Shown: piece after piece, positions 41,703-50,009 of the stretch
Position numbering within the stretch: position 1 is the first letter of the stretch
Layout: each line of letters starts with the position of its first letter
Translations under genes and position numbers: made by a program
Notes under the pieces: generated by a model
Told to the model about the DNA's origin: nothing
Database searches by the model: none
What the model saw: the letters and a program-made list of their open reading frames with translations, nothing else
DNA from: Palsa-504 sp963753195
GTDB taxonomy: Bacteria; Actinomycetota; Actinomycetes; Streptosporangiales; Streptosporangiaceae
DNA length: 64,000 nucleotides
Assembly (NCBI GenBank): GCA_963753195.1
Contig: CAVWBH010000003.1
Location: 62,001-126,000, forward strand
Direction: 5' to 3'

Positions 41703-42373
41703 TATACGCCGCGGGTGCCGGGGGTGACCAGGCCGGTCTCGTAGGCCATGACGACCAGCTGTGCGCGGTCCCGGGCGCCCAGCTTGGTCATGATCCGGCT
41801 CACGTGGGTCTTGGCGGTGAGCGGGCTGAGGAACAGCCGGGCGGCGATCTCGTCGTTGGACAGGCCCTCGGCGACCAGCGTCATCACTTCGCGCTCCCGG
41901 TCGGTCAGCCCGGCCAGGATCTTCCCGGTAGCCGCCGGGCGCTCGGGGCGGCTGACGATGTCGCTGATCAGCCGCCGGGTCACGCTGGGCGACAGCAGCG
42001 CGTCGCCGCGGGCCACCACCCGCACCGCCTGGAGCAGGTCGGCGGGCTCGGTGTCCTTGACCAGGAAGCCGCTGGCCCCGGCGCGCAGCGCCTGGTAGAC
42101 GTACTCGTCGGACTCGAACGTAGTCAAGATGATGACCTTGACCCCGGCCAGGTCCTCGTCGGCCGAGATGCGCCGGGTGGCCTCCAGGCCGTCCACCCCG
42201 GGCATCCGGATATCCATCAGCACGACGTCGGCGCGCTCGCGACGGGCCAGGTCGACCGCCTGGCGGCCATCGGCAGCCTCGCCGACCACCTGCAGGTCGT
42301 CGGCGGCGTCGACGAGGACATGGAACCCGGCCCGGATCAGCGCCTGGTCGTCGGCGAGCAGGACCCGGATCAT
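41702..42373 (-). CDS. NarL/LuxR-family response regulator
   Basis: A 223-residue two-component response regulator. The receiver domain has the acidic pocket LADDQ, phosphoacceptor Asp54 in VVLMDIRMPGVDG, and the switch Thr/Lys (TTFESD, VKDTEP). The C-terminal LuxR-type helix-turn-helix spans about 150-212 (LTDREREVMTLVAEGLSNDEIA, KTHVSRIMTKLGARDR). It overlaps the upstream kinase gene by 4 bp. A near-perfect 22-bp palindrome in the kinase-MMPL intergenic region is the probable target. Confidence 0.95.
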   Translation of the reverse strand: MIRVLLADDQALIRAGFHVLVDAADDLQVVGEAADGRQAVDLARRERADVVLMDIRMPGVDGLEATRRISADEDLAGVKVIILTTFESDEYVYQALRAGASGFLVKDTEPADLLQAVRVVARGDALLSPSVTRRLISDIVSRPERPAATGKILAGLTDREREVMTLVAEGLSNDEIAARLFLSPLTAKTHVSRIMTKLGARDRAQLVVMAYETGLVTPGTRGV

Positions 42374-43698
42374 GGGCGGGCGCCTTCCCGGGTGCTGCCC
42401 TGGGCCGTCTCGGGCTGGGGCTCGGGCGCGGGCTGGGGCTGGGGCGCGGGCTGGGGCTCGGGCGCGGGCTGGGGCGGCGCGGCGCTGGCCGGCTGGGCGG
42501 GGACGGGCGCCGGCTGGGCGGGGACGGGCAGGCGGGCGGTGACCCGGAAGCCGTCGCGCGGGCCGGGGGCGGCTTCGACGGTCCCGCCGACGGCGGCAGC
42601 TCGCTCGCGCATGCCGGCCAGCCCGTGGCCCGCGTCCGGCACGGCCGGGGCGGCCTGCGGGCCGCGGCCGGTGTCGGTCACCTCGACCAGCAGCTCGCCG
42701 TCGCGGTAGGTGAGGGACACGGCGGCGGTCGCCGGCCCGGCGTGCCGGATGGTGTTGGTCAGCGATTCCTGCACGATGCGGTAGGCGGCCAGGTCGACGG
42801 CGGCGGGCAGCGGGACCGGCGTGCCGGTCACGGTGAACGTCGTGTCCAGGCCGGCCTGGCGGGCGCCCGCGACCAGCGTGCCGAGCTGCGCGGTGCCCGG
42901 GGCCGGCTGGGTCGGGTCGGCGTCATCGGCCTGGCGGAGCACGTTGAGGATGGCGCGCAGCTCCTCGAGCCCTTCCTTGCTGGCCGTCCTGATGGCGGCC
43001 AGCGCCTCGGCGGCCGCCTCCGGCCGGGCGGGCAGCACATGGGCGGCCACCCCGGCCTGCACGTTGATGGTGGCCATGGTGTGCGAGACGACGTCGTGCA
43101 GTTCCCGGGCGATGCGCAGCCGCTCCTCGTCGATCCGCCGCTGGGCGTCCTGCTCGGCCCGGGCCCGGATGGAGGCCACGTAAGCCCGCCGGTTGGCCAG
43201 CGCGATCCCGCCGAACACGACGGCCGCGCCCATCCCGGGGATGAGGTCGAACCCGCCGGCGGAGATCTGCCCGAACGGGTTGCCTGCGGCGGTGGCGGCC
43301 ATCAGCACCCCGACCGTGACCAGCCCGGCCGGAATGGACCAGCGTGCGCTGCGCTGAGTGGCGACCGCGTACAGAGCGATGATGGGCGCCAGGAGGGCAG
43401 CGCCGTTGACGTAGCCGAGCAGGGAGTAGGCGGTCACCGCGGCGGTGCTGACCGCCAGCACGGCGAGCGGGTAGCGGCGCCGCCAGGCCAGGGCCAGGCA
43501 GGCGACCGCGACCAGGGTCAGCGCCGCCGTGGGATGAGGCGCCTGGTGGCCGTGGAAATCGATGACGTCGGATGCCTGCTTGGGGTTCCCCTCGCCGTAG
43601 CTGCCCCAGGTCAGGATCACGGCCACGACGATGGCCAGGACCACATCCGTCGCCGGCCAGCGCGCCCGCCGGCGCCACGCCGCCACGACACCGTCCAT
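42370..43698 (-). CDS. DesK/NarX-type sensor histidine kinase
   Basis: A 442-residue membrane kinase. Residues about 15-170 hold roughly five to six hydrophobic helices with no large extracytoplasmic loop, suggesting that membrane state or a membrane-soluble ligand is sensed. The HisKA_3 phosphoacceptor is H201 in RIARELHDVVSHTMATI. The ATPase domain shows QESLTNTIRHAG, DTGRG and GHGLAGMRERAAAVGG. The C-terminal 50 residues are a Pro/Gln/Ala-rich repeat tail (PAPEPQPAPQPQPAPEPQP), outside the kinase fold. It is divergent from the MMPL transporter gene. Confidence 0.94.
   Translation of the reverse strand: MDGVVAAWRRRARWPATDVVLAIVVAVILTWGSYGEGNPKQASDVIDFHGHQAPHPTAALTLVAVACLALAWRRRYPLAVLAVSTAAVTAYSLLGYVNGAALLAPIIALYAVATQRSARWSIPAGLVTVGVLMAATAAGNPFGQISAGGFDLIPGMGAAVVFGGIALANRRAYVASIRARAEQDAQRRIDEERLRIARELHDVVSHTMATINVQAGVAAHVLPARPEAAAEALAAIRTASKEGLEELRAILNVLRQADDADPTQPAPGTAQLGTLVAGARQAGLDTTFTVTGTPVPLPAAVDLAAYRIVQESLTNTIRHAGPATAAVSLTYRDGELLVEVTDTGRGPQAAPAVPDAGHGLAGMRERAAAVGGTVEAAPGPRDGFRVTARLPVPAQPAPVPAQPASAAPPQPAPEPQPAPQPQPAPEPQPETAQGSTREGARP
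42404..42535 (-). repeat. Pro/Gln-rich coding repeats at the kinase C-terminus
   Basis: Tandem 6-12 bp units of GGCTGGGGC/TCGGGCGCG on the plus strand encode the APEPQPAPQPQ tail of the histidine kinase, beyond its ATPase domain. Confidence 0.8.
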
Positions 43699-43753
43699 GC
43701 CGCAAGACTAAGCGCCCGGTCCGCCGGCGTCAGCCTCCCGGGGTGGACGGCCC

Positions 43754-43775
43754 GGCTACTCCCCCGGGAGTAGCC
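43754..43775. promoter_or_regulatory. Candidate response-regulator operator (22-bp palindrome)
   Basis: Arms GGCTACTCCC (43754-43763) and GGGAGTAGCC (43766-43775) are perfect complements separated by two C residues. It lies in the 204-bp divergent gap, 56 bp upstream of the kinase start and about 128 bp upstream of the MMPL start. Dimeric NarL-type regulators bind such sites. Assignment is inferred. Confidence 0.65.
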
Positions 43776-43902
43776 AGGGGCCAGTTAATCCGCAGGTGGT
43801 ACCCGGGATTGCCCACTGCGGCCGGACGACGGGGGGAGGTCACGGCGAGAGGCTGGCCAGTGCTGGCGGAACGGCCGCCGGCACTGGGATTGGGAGGTCG
43901 CG

Positions 43903-46086
43903 ATGACCGCGCTCACCCGCTTCGTGCTCCGCCATAAGGCGCTGGTGGCCCTGTTCTGGGTCGCCGTGACCGCGGCCGGCGTGCTCACGATCAGCGGCAC
44001 TGTCCACCGGATGACCAACAGCTTTGCCATGCCCGGGCAGGCCTACCAGGTCGACAACCAGATCGCCCATCAGTACGGCAACGGCGGCGACCAGACCCCG
44101 TATGTGCCGGTGATCACCGCTCCGGCCGGGGCGCGCATCACCGACCCGGCCGTGGCCGCGGCCACCGGGCGGGCGTTCGGCGTCTTGGCCCGAACGATCC
44201 CGGACGTGCGGATCGCGGACTACGCCACCACGCATAATCCGGCGTTCGTCACCCGGGACGGCCGGTCCACGTTCGCCCTGGTCTACACGCCTGAGGTCGA
44301 CGGCTTCGGCGGCGCCGACCTGAGCCCGGCGATGGACCGCACCCTGACCGCGGCCCTGCCGGCCGGATGGCACGTCGGGGTCACCGGGATGCAGCCGCTG
44401 CAAAGCGGCCAGCCTTCCTCGGCCAAGGGCACCGGGATCATGACCGAGGCGATGATCGGATCGGTCGGCTCGCTGGTCATCCTGGTCCTGGTGTTCGCCA
44501 GCTTCCTGGCGCTGCTGCCGCTGGTCATCGGCGGTATCTCGGTCCTGGCCACGTTCCTGCTGGTGGGCGGCCTCACTGAGGTGACCGGGATCAGCCAGAT
44601 CGTGGAGTTCCTGATCGCCCTGATCGGGCTGGGCGTGGCCATCGACTACTCGCTGCTGGTGGTCAGCCGGTGGCGGGAAGAACGCGCCGCGGGCCGGGAC
44701 AACGCCGACGCCGTCGCGGAGGCGATGGCCCACGCGGGGCGGGCCGCGGCGTTCTCCGGGCTAACGGTGGCCATCGGGCTGCTGTCGATGATCGTGCTGC
44801 CGGTGCCCATGCTGCGCAGCGTGGGCTACGGCGGCGTGCTCGTGCCGCTGGTCTCGGTGGCCGTGGCGGTCACCCTGCTGCCGGTGATCCTGGCCACCAT
44901 CGGCCCGCGCCTGGACTGGCCGCGGCTGCGGACCGAACGGCGCGCCAGCCGGGTGTTCTCGGCCTGGGCCCGCGGCGTGTACCGGCACCGGTGGCTGGCC
45001 GCGGTGGCCGGGCTGGGCATCTTGACCGCGCTGATGCTGCCCGCGCTGTCTCTGCACCTCGGCGAGCCGGGCAGCTCGGCCCAGGCCACCAGCGGGCCCG
45101 CGCACGACGCGCTGGTCACGCTGACCGACGGCGGCGTCCCGGCCGGGGTCATCACACCGGCGGAGGTGCTGGTCTCCGCCGCCCCCGGCGCTCCCGGTGC
45201 TCCGGCCGCGGTCGCAGCGCAGGCGGGTCGGCTACCCGGCGTGTACGCCGCGATGGCGCCGGCCACGCCGGACTACCAGCGGGCCGGGACGGCCATCGTG
45301 ACCGTGCTGCCGGCCGCCGACAGCGGCGTCCCGGCCGGCCAGGCGACCGTAGCCGGGCTGGAGCACGCGCTGGACGGCCAGCCGCACGTGATCGGCGTGG
45401 GCGGTGACGGCGCGGCGCTGATCGACTTCGACCACGCGGTCTACGGCGACTTCCCGCTCATGCTGGCCGTCATCGGGGTGGCCACGTTCCTGCTGCTGGC
45501 CCGGGCGTTCCGGTCGGTGCTGCTGGCGGCCAAGGCCGTGGTGTTCAACCTGATCTCGCTGGCCGCCGCGTACGGGGTGCTGACCTGGGTGTGGCAGGAC
45601 GGCCACGGCTCGAACGCGCTGTGGGGCATCCCGGCCACCGGTGCGATCACCATGTGGGTGCCGCTGATGGTGTTCGCGTTCCTGTTCGGCCTGTCCATGG
45701 ACTACGAGGTGTTCATCCTGAGCCGCATCCGGGAGGCCTACGACGCCAGCGGCGACGCCCGCCACGCGGTCACCGAGGGGCTGGGCCGCACCGGGCGGCT
45801 GGTCACCAGCGCCGCGGCGATCCTCATGCTCGGCTTCCTGTCCATGTCCACCGGGCCGCAGACGGACCTGAAGGTGCTGGCCACCGGGCTCGGCGCCGGC
45901 ATCCTGATCGACGCGGTGATCATCCGCTGCCTGCTCGTCCCGGCGCTGGTCGCCCTGTTCGGCCGGGCGAACTGGTGGCTGCCCGGGCGGCTGGCCCGGC
46001 TCCTGCGGGTGCCGCCTTCCGCGGCGGCCCGGCCCGCTCCGGCGCCGGCCGCCCCGGGTGAGCTGGCGGTGACCGGAACCAGGTAA
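43903..46086 (+). CDS. MMPL family RND transporter
   Basis: A 727-residue transporter of the MmpL/YdgH-YdfJ group with two repeated halves: a first helix (ALVALFWVAVTAAGVLTI), a periplasmic-type domain with TDPAVAAATGRAFGVL, then five or six helices including GLGVAIDYSLLVVSRWREE. The second half repeats this with FLFGLSMDYEVFILSRIREAYD. The DY pairs in the helices are the proton-relay residues of the family. Such proteins export lipids, siderophores or drugs across the membrane. It is divergent from the kinase-regulator operon, which probably controls it. A GGGAGGT sequence precedes ATG 43903. Confidence 0.94.
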   Translation: MTALTRFVLRHKALVALFWVAVTAAGVLTISGTVHRMTNSFAMPGQAYQVDNQIAHQYGNGGDQTPYVPVITAPAGARITDPAVAAATGRAFGVLARTIPDVRIADYATTHNPAFVTRDGRSTFALVYTPEVDGFGGADLSPAMDRTLTAALPAGWHVGVTGMQPLQSGQPSSAKGTGIMTEAMIGSVGSLVILVLVFASFLALLPLVIGGISVLATFLLVGGLTEVTGISQIVEFLIALIGLGVAIDYSLLVVSRWREERAAGRDNADAVAEAMAHAGRAAAFSGLTVAIGLLSMIVLPVPMLRSVGYGGVLVPLVSVAVAVTLLPVILATIGPRLDWPRLRTERRASRVFSAWARGVYRHRWLAAVAGLGILTALMLPALSLHLGEPGSSAQATSGPAHDALVTLTDGGVPAGVITPAEVLVSAAPGAPGAPAAVAAQAGRLPGVYAAMAPATPDYQRAGTAIVTVLPAADSGVPAGQATVAGLEHALDGQPHVIGVGGDGAALIDFDHAVYGDFPLMLAVIGVATFLLLARAFRSVLLAAKAVVFNLISLAAAYGVLTWVWQDGHGSNALWGIPATGAITMWVPLMVFAFLFGLSMDYEVFILSRIREAYDASGDARHAVTEGLGRTGRLVTSAAAILMLGFLSMSTGPQTDLKVLATGLGAGILIDAVIIRCLLVPALVALFGRANWWLPGRLARLLRVPPSAAARPAPAPAAPGELAVTGTR

Positions 46087-46163
46087 CCGCGGGACGGATG
46101 GGCCGGGCGGAGCCATCGGGGGCCTGCCCGGCCCATCGCTGCCATGAGCGCCCCCGTCACCTG

Positions 46164-46199
46164 CCCGCGGGTCCCGCGGGTCCCGCGGGTCCCGCGGGT
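46164..46199. repeat. Four 9-bp tandem repeats downstream of the MMPL gene
   Basis: Four perfect or near-perfect copies of CCCGCGGGT in the gap after the MMPL stop. Confidence 0.85.
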
Positions 46200-46228
46200 T
46201 CCGGGGAGGGCGGGGGCTGCGAACCAAT

Positions 46229-46272
46229 GAGAGTGGCGCTGTATCCACAACAATGGGCACAGCGCCACTTTC
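46229..46272. terminator. Bidirectional hairpin between MMPL and kelch-like genes
   Basis: Inverted repeat with arms GAGAGTGGCGCTGT (46229-46242) and ACAGCGCCACTTTC (46259-46272), 13 of 14 pairs with the exception a wobble, around a 16-nt loop. The purine/pyrimidine flanks give a T-containing end in both directions. It sits between convergent genes. Confidence 0.75.
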
Positions 46273-46301
46273 ACTTGGTGGCCGGGGTGTCTCCGCGAAC
46301 C

Positions 46302-47684
46302 TCAGTGCACCCGGACCTCAGCTTCGCGCGAGGCGATGCCGTTGGCCACGACCCGCAGGTCGTAACGGCCGTGCGGCAGGCCGGCCGGGACGGTGAACGA
46401 GGTGTGCACCCGGCGATGGCCGGTGGCCACGGCCATCGTGGCGTGATCGAACGTCCGGCAGTAGTGCACCCGGCCGTCCTCGCTGATCAGCCGGACCAGG
46501 GGGTAGTTCGTCGCCATGGTCGCGTCATCGCCGTAGGCCACGGCCTGGGTCATGCCGTTGAACCGCTCGCCGTGGATCACGTAGGAGTGGCCCGGCTCCA
46601 GGTCGCGCGGGTGCTCGGTGATGACCGGGCGCCATTCGTCGTCGGCCTCGCCCACCGGCGTGTAGACCTCGATGGCCGGGCTCCCGGCGCTGAAGGCGAC
46701 CTGGCCGGTGGGCAGGACGAGCATGCGCCCGTCGTACACGTTGCCGGCTGCGTTGGCGGGCGCGGGCGCGGAATCGAGCAGCTTGCCGTCGAACTCGAAG
46801 AACTGCCCGTCCTGGGCGTAGCCGCCGGAATTCGGGGCGGTGCCCGCGACACACAGCACGTGGCCGTTGGGCAGGACGCAGCCGGGCGCGTCGTTGGCCT
46901 TCAGCGGCGTGCCCGGCGAGCTGTCCGGGAAATCCGGGCCCGCCGTCCAGTACCCGGGCGTGGCGGGATCATGATCCGGCTGGTACACCGCGGTGTGGCC
47001 GGACCCCCCGACCTGGAAGGCCGTGCCGTCCGGCCGGAGCAGGCACGGGCCGATCTCGATGGAGAAGTTGCTCTCGATCAGCGACACCGGGGTCTGCCCG
47101 GCACTCACCCAGGTGCCCGCGGAGATCAGGTACTTCTCGGCGTAGGGCGGGTTGGAGTTCTCCGGGGCCAGTACCGCCCCGTCGGGCAGCAGGGTGAAGC
47201 CTTCCTCGGAGCTCGAGTCGGCCTTGGCCGGGCCCGGCGTCCAGGTGCCGGTCTTCGGATGGAAGATAGCGGTCCTGGTGTCATCGATCGAGCCCACCAG
47301 GACCCGGCCGTCAGGCAGCACGCAGCAGGGCGCGTCGCCGATATGGGTCCAGCCCGGGGTGCTGGCCGGCTGCCATGCGTCGGCGAGCGGGTCGTAGATC
47401 TCGACCTGGTTCCAGTCCACGTTGACGCCGTTGTGGTATTCGCCGCCGGCCACGAAGACGCGGCCGTCGGCGAGCACCGCGGAGGCGTAGTACAGGCGCG
47501 AGTCGATCATCGGGGCGAGCGGCGACCACGTGCCGTTCGTATAGTCTCCCCACTGGTCAGGCGTCAGCCGCCACCAGGCGGTACCGCCTGCTTCCTGGCA
47601 CATCACCGTTCCGTCGGTGAGCAGGAGCATGGTACTGGCGTTGAATGCGGGCTGGTTGGCCAGCGGCTGCCATGATCCGGGCAT
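46302..47684 (-). CDS. Kelch/galactose-oxidase-like beta-propeller protein with DUF1929-type C-terminal domain
   Basis: A 460-residue protein. Residues 1-345 are repeated kelch-like blades (STMLLLTDGTVM, ASAVLADGRVFVAGGEY, PCCVLPDGRVLVGS, GCVLPNGHVLCVAG, GRMLVLPTGQVAFSAG). Residues about 350-460 are an immunoglobulin-like domain as found at the end of galactose oxidases (VITEHPRDLEPGHSYVIHGERFNG and the final GRYDLRVVANG). No signal peptide is visible, and the Cys-Tyr cofactor and copper ligands of true galactose oxidase could not be matched, so catalysis is not claimed. GGGGGAG lies 9 bp before the ATG. Monocistronic. Confidence 0.8.
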   Translation of the reverse strand: MPGSWQPLANQPAFNASTMLLLTDGTVMCQEAGGTAWWRLTPDQWGDYTNGTWSPLAPMIDSRLYYASAVLADGRVFVAGGEYHNGVNVDWNQVEIYDPLADAWQPASTPGWTHIGDAPCCVLPDGRVLVGSIDDTRTAIFHPKTGTWTPGPAKADSSSEEGFTLLPDGAVLAPENSNPPYAEKYLISAGTWVSAGQTPVSLIESNFSIEIGPCLLRPDGTAFQVGGSGHTAVYQPDHDPATPGYWTAGPDFPDSSPGTPLKANDAPGCVLPNGHVLCVAGTAPNSGGYAQDGQFFEFDGKLLDSAPAPANAAGNVYDGRMLVLPTGQVAFSAGSPAIEVYTPVGEADDEWRPVITEHPRDLEPGHSYVIHGERFNGMTQAVAYGDDATMATNYPLVRLISEDGRVHYCRTFDHATMAVATGHRRVHTSFTVPAGLPHGRYDLRVVANGIASREAEVRVH

Positions 47685-47763
47685 ATCGATTCTCCCCCTT
47701 GTATGTTCCTTGCAGGTGTTCCTTCATCAGGCCGGGGGGCGGCCGAGCCGGCTTGATACGCCT

Positions 47764-47794
47764 CAGCAGTGATCGGATTCAGCAGTGATCGGAT
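47764..47794. repeat. 15-bp direct duplication upstream of the thioesterase gene
   Basis: CAGCAGTGATCGGAT occurs at 47764-47778 and again at 47780-47794 in the divergent gap between the kelch-like and thioesterase genes. Two helically phased copies (16-bp spacing) could be a binding site or simple duplication. Confidence 0.6.
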
Positions 47795-47898
47795 CCGGCG
47801 CGGGCCGCGGTGACCAGGCACAATTGCGTGGAACGTTGCCGCGGGAACGCGGGCGGGGCGGTAGGCGGGGTACGGGCAGGGCGGTGAGGAGCGAGCGG

Positions 47899-48291
47899 AT
47901 GGGCGCGATGTTCGAGCGGCTGGTGCGGGTCAGATGGAGTGACAGTGACGCCCTGGGCCATGTCAACCACGCCGTCTTCCTGACCTATCTCGAGGAGGGC
48001 AGGGACGCGTTTTACCTCCAGGTCCTGGGTGATCCGAATTACGTGGTGGTCCGGATCGAGATGGACCTGCGCGCGGAGGTCCGGCACGGGGACCAGCAGG
48101 TGAGCGTGCAGATACAGGCCGAACGGCTGGGCCGCACCAGCCTGACCACCCGCGAGCTGATCCTGACCGCGGCGGGTGAGGTGGCGGCCGAGGCACGGGT
48201 GGTCACGGTGCGCTGGGATCCGGGCCAACGCCAGCCGGTCCCGTTCAGCGAGGGCGAGCGCGGGCGACTGGAGTCAGCCCTGGCCGGCTGA
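47899..48291 (+). CDS. Acyl-CoA thioesterase (4HBT hotdog family)
   Basis: A 130-residue hotdog-fold thioesterase. VRWSDSDALGHVNHAVFLTYLEEGR is the 4-hydroxybenzoyl-CoA thioesterase signature, with the conserved Asp in DSDALGHVN. The length is normal for YbgC/FadM-like enzymes. The start is taken from GAGGAG 7 bp before ATG 47899 (MGAMFERL); ATG 47908 is possible. Acyl substrate unknown. The last codons and stop lie inside a 35-bp tandem duplication. Confidence 0.88.
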   Translation: MGAMFERLVRVRWSDSDALGHVNHAVFLTYLEEGRDAFYLQVLGDPNYVVVRIEMDLRAEVRHGDQQVSVQIQAERLGRTSLTTRELILTAAGEVAAEARVVTVRWDPGQRQPVPFSEGERGRLESALAG

Positions 48292-48345
48292 GGGCGGCGC
48301 GGCTGGTGGTAGCCCTGGCCGACTGAAGGCGGCGCGGCTGACGGT
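48276..48345. repeat. 35-bp tandem duplication across the thioesterase stop
   Basis: Two adjacent 35-bp units (48276-48310 and 48311-48345) that differ at a few positions. The first contains the end of the thioesterase gene; the second is a non-coding copy of the same gene end. Confidence 0.88.
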
Positions 48346-48356
48346 AGCGTGCTGCC

Positions 48357-49350
48357 ATGGAGCACGCCAGACTCGGCCGGACCGGCCTGCAGGTCTCCAG
48401 GCTCTGCCTGGGGACGATGACGTTCGGATTGCAAACTGACGAGAGCACCGCGGTCGCGATTCTCGACCGGGCCGCCGAGGGGGGAATCGACTTTCTCGAC
48501 ACCTCCGACGCGTACCCGCTGGGCGGGGACCTGAGCACCCGGGGCATCACCGAGGAGATCCTGGGCCGCTGGCTGCGGGGCAAGCGGGACCGCTTCATCG
48601 TGGCCACCAAGTGCTTCGCCCGGACCGGGCCAGGCGCCGTTTGACGGCGGCAATTCCCGCAAGCACATCATGGCCGCGGTGGATGCCTCGCTGCGGCGGC
48701 TGCAGACCGACTACATCGACCTGTACCAGCTGCACGGGTACGACACCGAGACGCCGATCGACGAGACCCTCGGCGCGCTGGACGACCTAGTCCGCGCCGG
48801 GAAGGTCCGGTATACGGGCTGCTCGAACTTCCTCACCTACCGGCTGGTGCGGGCGGTCGGGCGCAGCGAGACGCTTGGGCTGACCCGGCTGGACTCCGTC
48901 CAGCCCCGGTACAACCTGCTCTTCCGGCAGATCGAGCGGGAAATGCTCCCGTTCTGCCTGGAGGATGGCGTCGGCGTCATTCCCTACAACCCGATCGCCG
49001 GAGGCATGCTGACCGGCAAGCACTCGCGGTCCGCGCCGCCCGCCGAAGGGACCCGCTTCACCCTCGGCACGGCCGCCGCAAATTACCAGAACCGCTACTG
49101 GCACGAACGCGAGTTCGACACCGTCGACGAGCTGCTCCAGCTGGCCGAGAAGGCCGGGACCAGCCTGGTCACCCTGTCCGTGGCGTGGGTGCTGGCCAAC
49201 CCGGCCATCACAGCGCCGATCATCGGAGCCAGCCGGCCCGACCAGCTGGACGCCAGCCTGGCCGCGGTGGACTACGACCTCAGCGAGGACCTCAAGCAGC
49301 AGCTCGACGAGCGCACCCAGCAGTACCGCATGGGAGATGATCCCCGGTAG
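48357..49350 (+). pseudogene. Aldo/keto reductase interrupted by a +1 frameshift
   Basis: Two frames together encode one intact aldo/keto reductase. The first (48357-48644) begins MEHARLGRTGLQVSRLCLGTMTFG and includes DTSDAYPLGG with the catalytic Tyr region. It runs into a stop after FARTGPGAV. The second frame, entered around 48633, continues with APFDGGNSRKHIMAAVDASLRRLQ to the normal end (YRMGDDPR), including DYIDLYQLHGYD and GVIPYNPIAGGMLTG. Removing one G in the GCCAGGCGCC stretch near 48633 restores a continuous protein of about 330 residues. Codon use is normal on both sides, so the lesion is recent or a sequencing error. If real, the enzyme is dead unless rescued. Confidence 0.85.
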
Positions 49351-49370
49351 GCCGCCGGTAGCCTCGGCCT

Positions 49371-49931
49371 GTGAGCGACGACCCTGTGAACGACGACCAG
49401 GGACGCGTCCGGTGGACGGTGCACGCCGATCGCGTGGTCGGCGAGAACCCGCATGCGCGGCTGAGCATCGCGTCCCTCGAGCAGCCGGACGGGTTCAGGT
49501 TCGAGCAGTACGTCCTGCGGATGCCGCGGGGCGCGATGACGGTGGTGCTCGATGACACCGGGGAGCGGGTGCTGCTGATCTGGCGGCACCGGTTCATCGT
49601 GGACCGCTGGGTCTGGGAACTGCCCGGCGGTCATGTCGAGGAGGGCGAGGACGGCGCGGCGGCGGCCGCCCGTGAGGTGGTAGAGGAAACCGGGTACCAG
49701 CCGCGCAGCATCGAGCACGTGCTGACGTTCCAGCCGATGCCCGGGACCGCGGACAGCCCGTATGAGATTTACCTGGCGCGGGGAGCGGACCCGGTCGGCG
49801 TGCCGGACGCGAACGAGACCGACGCGGTCCGCTGGGTGCCGCTGGCCGAGATCCCCGATCTGATCGCCAGCGGGGACATCAGCGGGGCGGCCACGATCAT
49901 CGGGATCCAGCACGTGCTGCTGGCCCGCTGA
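49371..49931 (+). CDS. NUDIX hydrolase
   Basis: A 186-residue NUDIX protein. The Nudix box is GGHVEEGEDGAAAAAREVVEETGY at about 84-107, written here only by its key residues: G, E at +5, and the REVVEE core that binds the metal. A conserved LIWRHRF and VWELPGG precede it. The overall form resembles ADP-ribose pyrophosphatases (MutT/YffH type), but the substrate is not fixed by sequence. GTG start 20 bp after the aldo/keto reductase; possible co-transcription. Confidence 0.88.
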   Translation: MSDDPVNDDQGRVRWTVHADRVVGENPHARLSIASLEQPDGFRFEQYVLRMPRGAMTVVLDDTGERVLLIWRHRFIVDRWVWELPGGHVEEGEDGAAAAAREVVEETGYQPRSIEHVLTFQPMPGTADSPYEIYLARGADPVGVPDANETDAVRWVPLAEIPDLIASGDISGAATIIGIQHVLLAR

Positions 49932-50009
49932 CGGGGCCTGGGCTGTGGGGCTGGGCGTGGGCCGTGGGGCTGGTGGCGGGGGCACGCAGGCTGGTCCGTT
50001 AGGTAAAAA

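Noticed and set aside
46302..47684. Secreted galactose oxidase / GlxA-type copper radical oxidase
   Set aside because: No signal peptide or membrane anchor, and the copper ligands and cross-linked Cys-Tyr could not be matched. Only the fold is supported.
48620..48650. Programmed +1 frameshift in the aldo/keto reductase gene
   Set aside because: No slippery sequence, rare codon or downstream structure is visible, and the family has no known recoding. A simple indel explains it.
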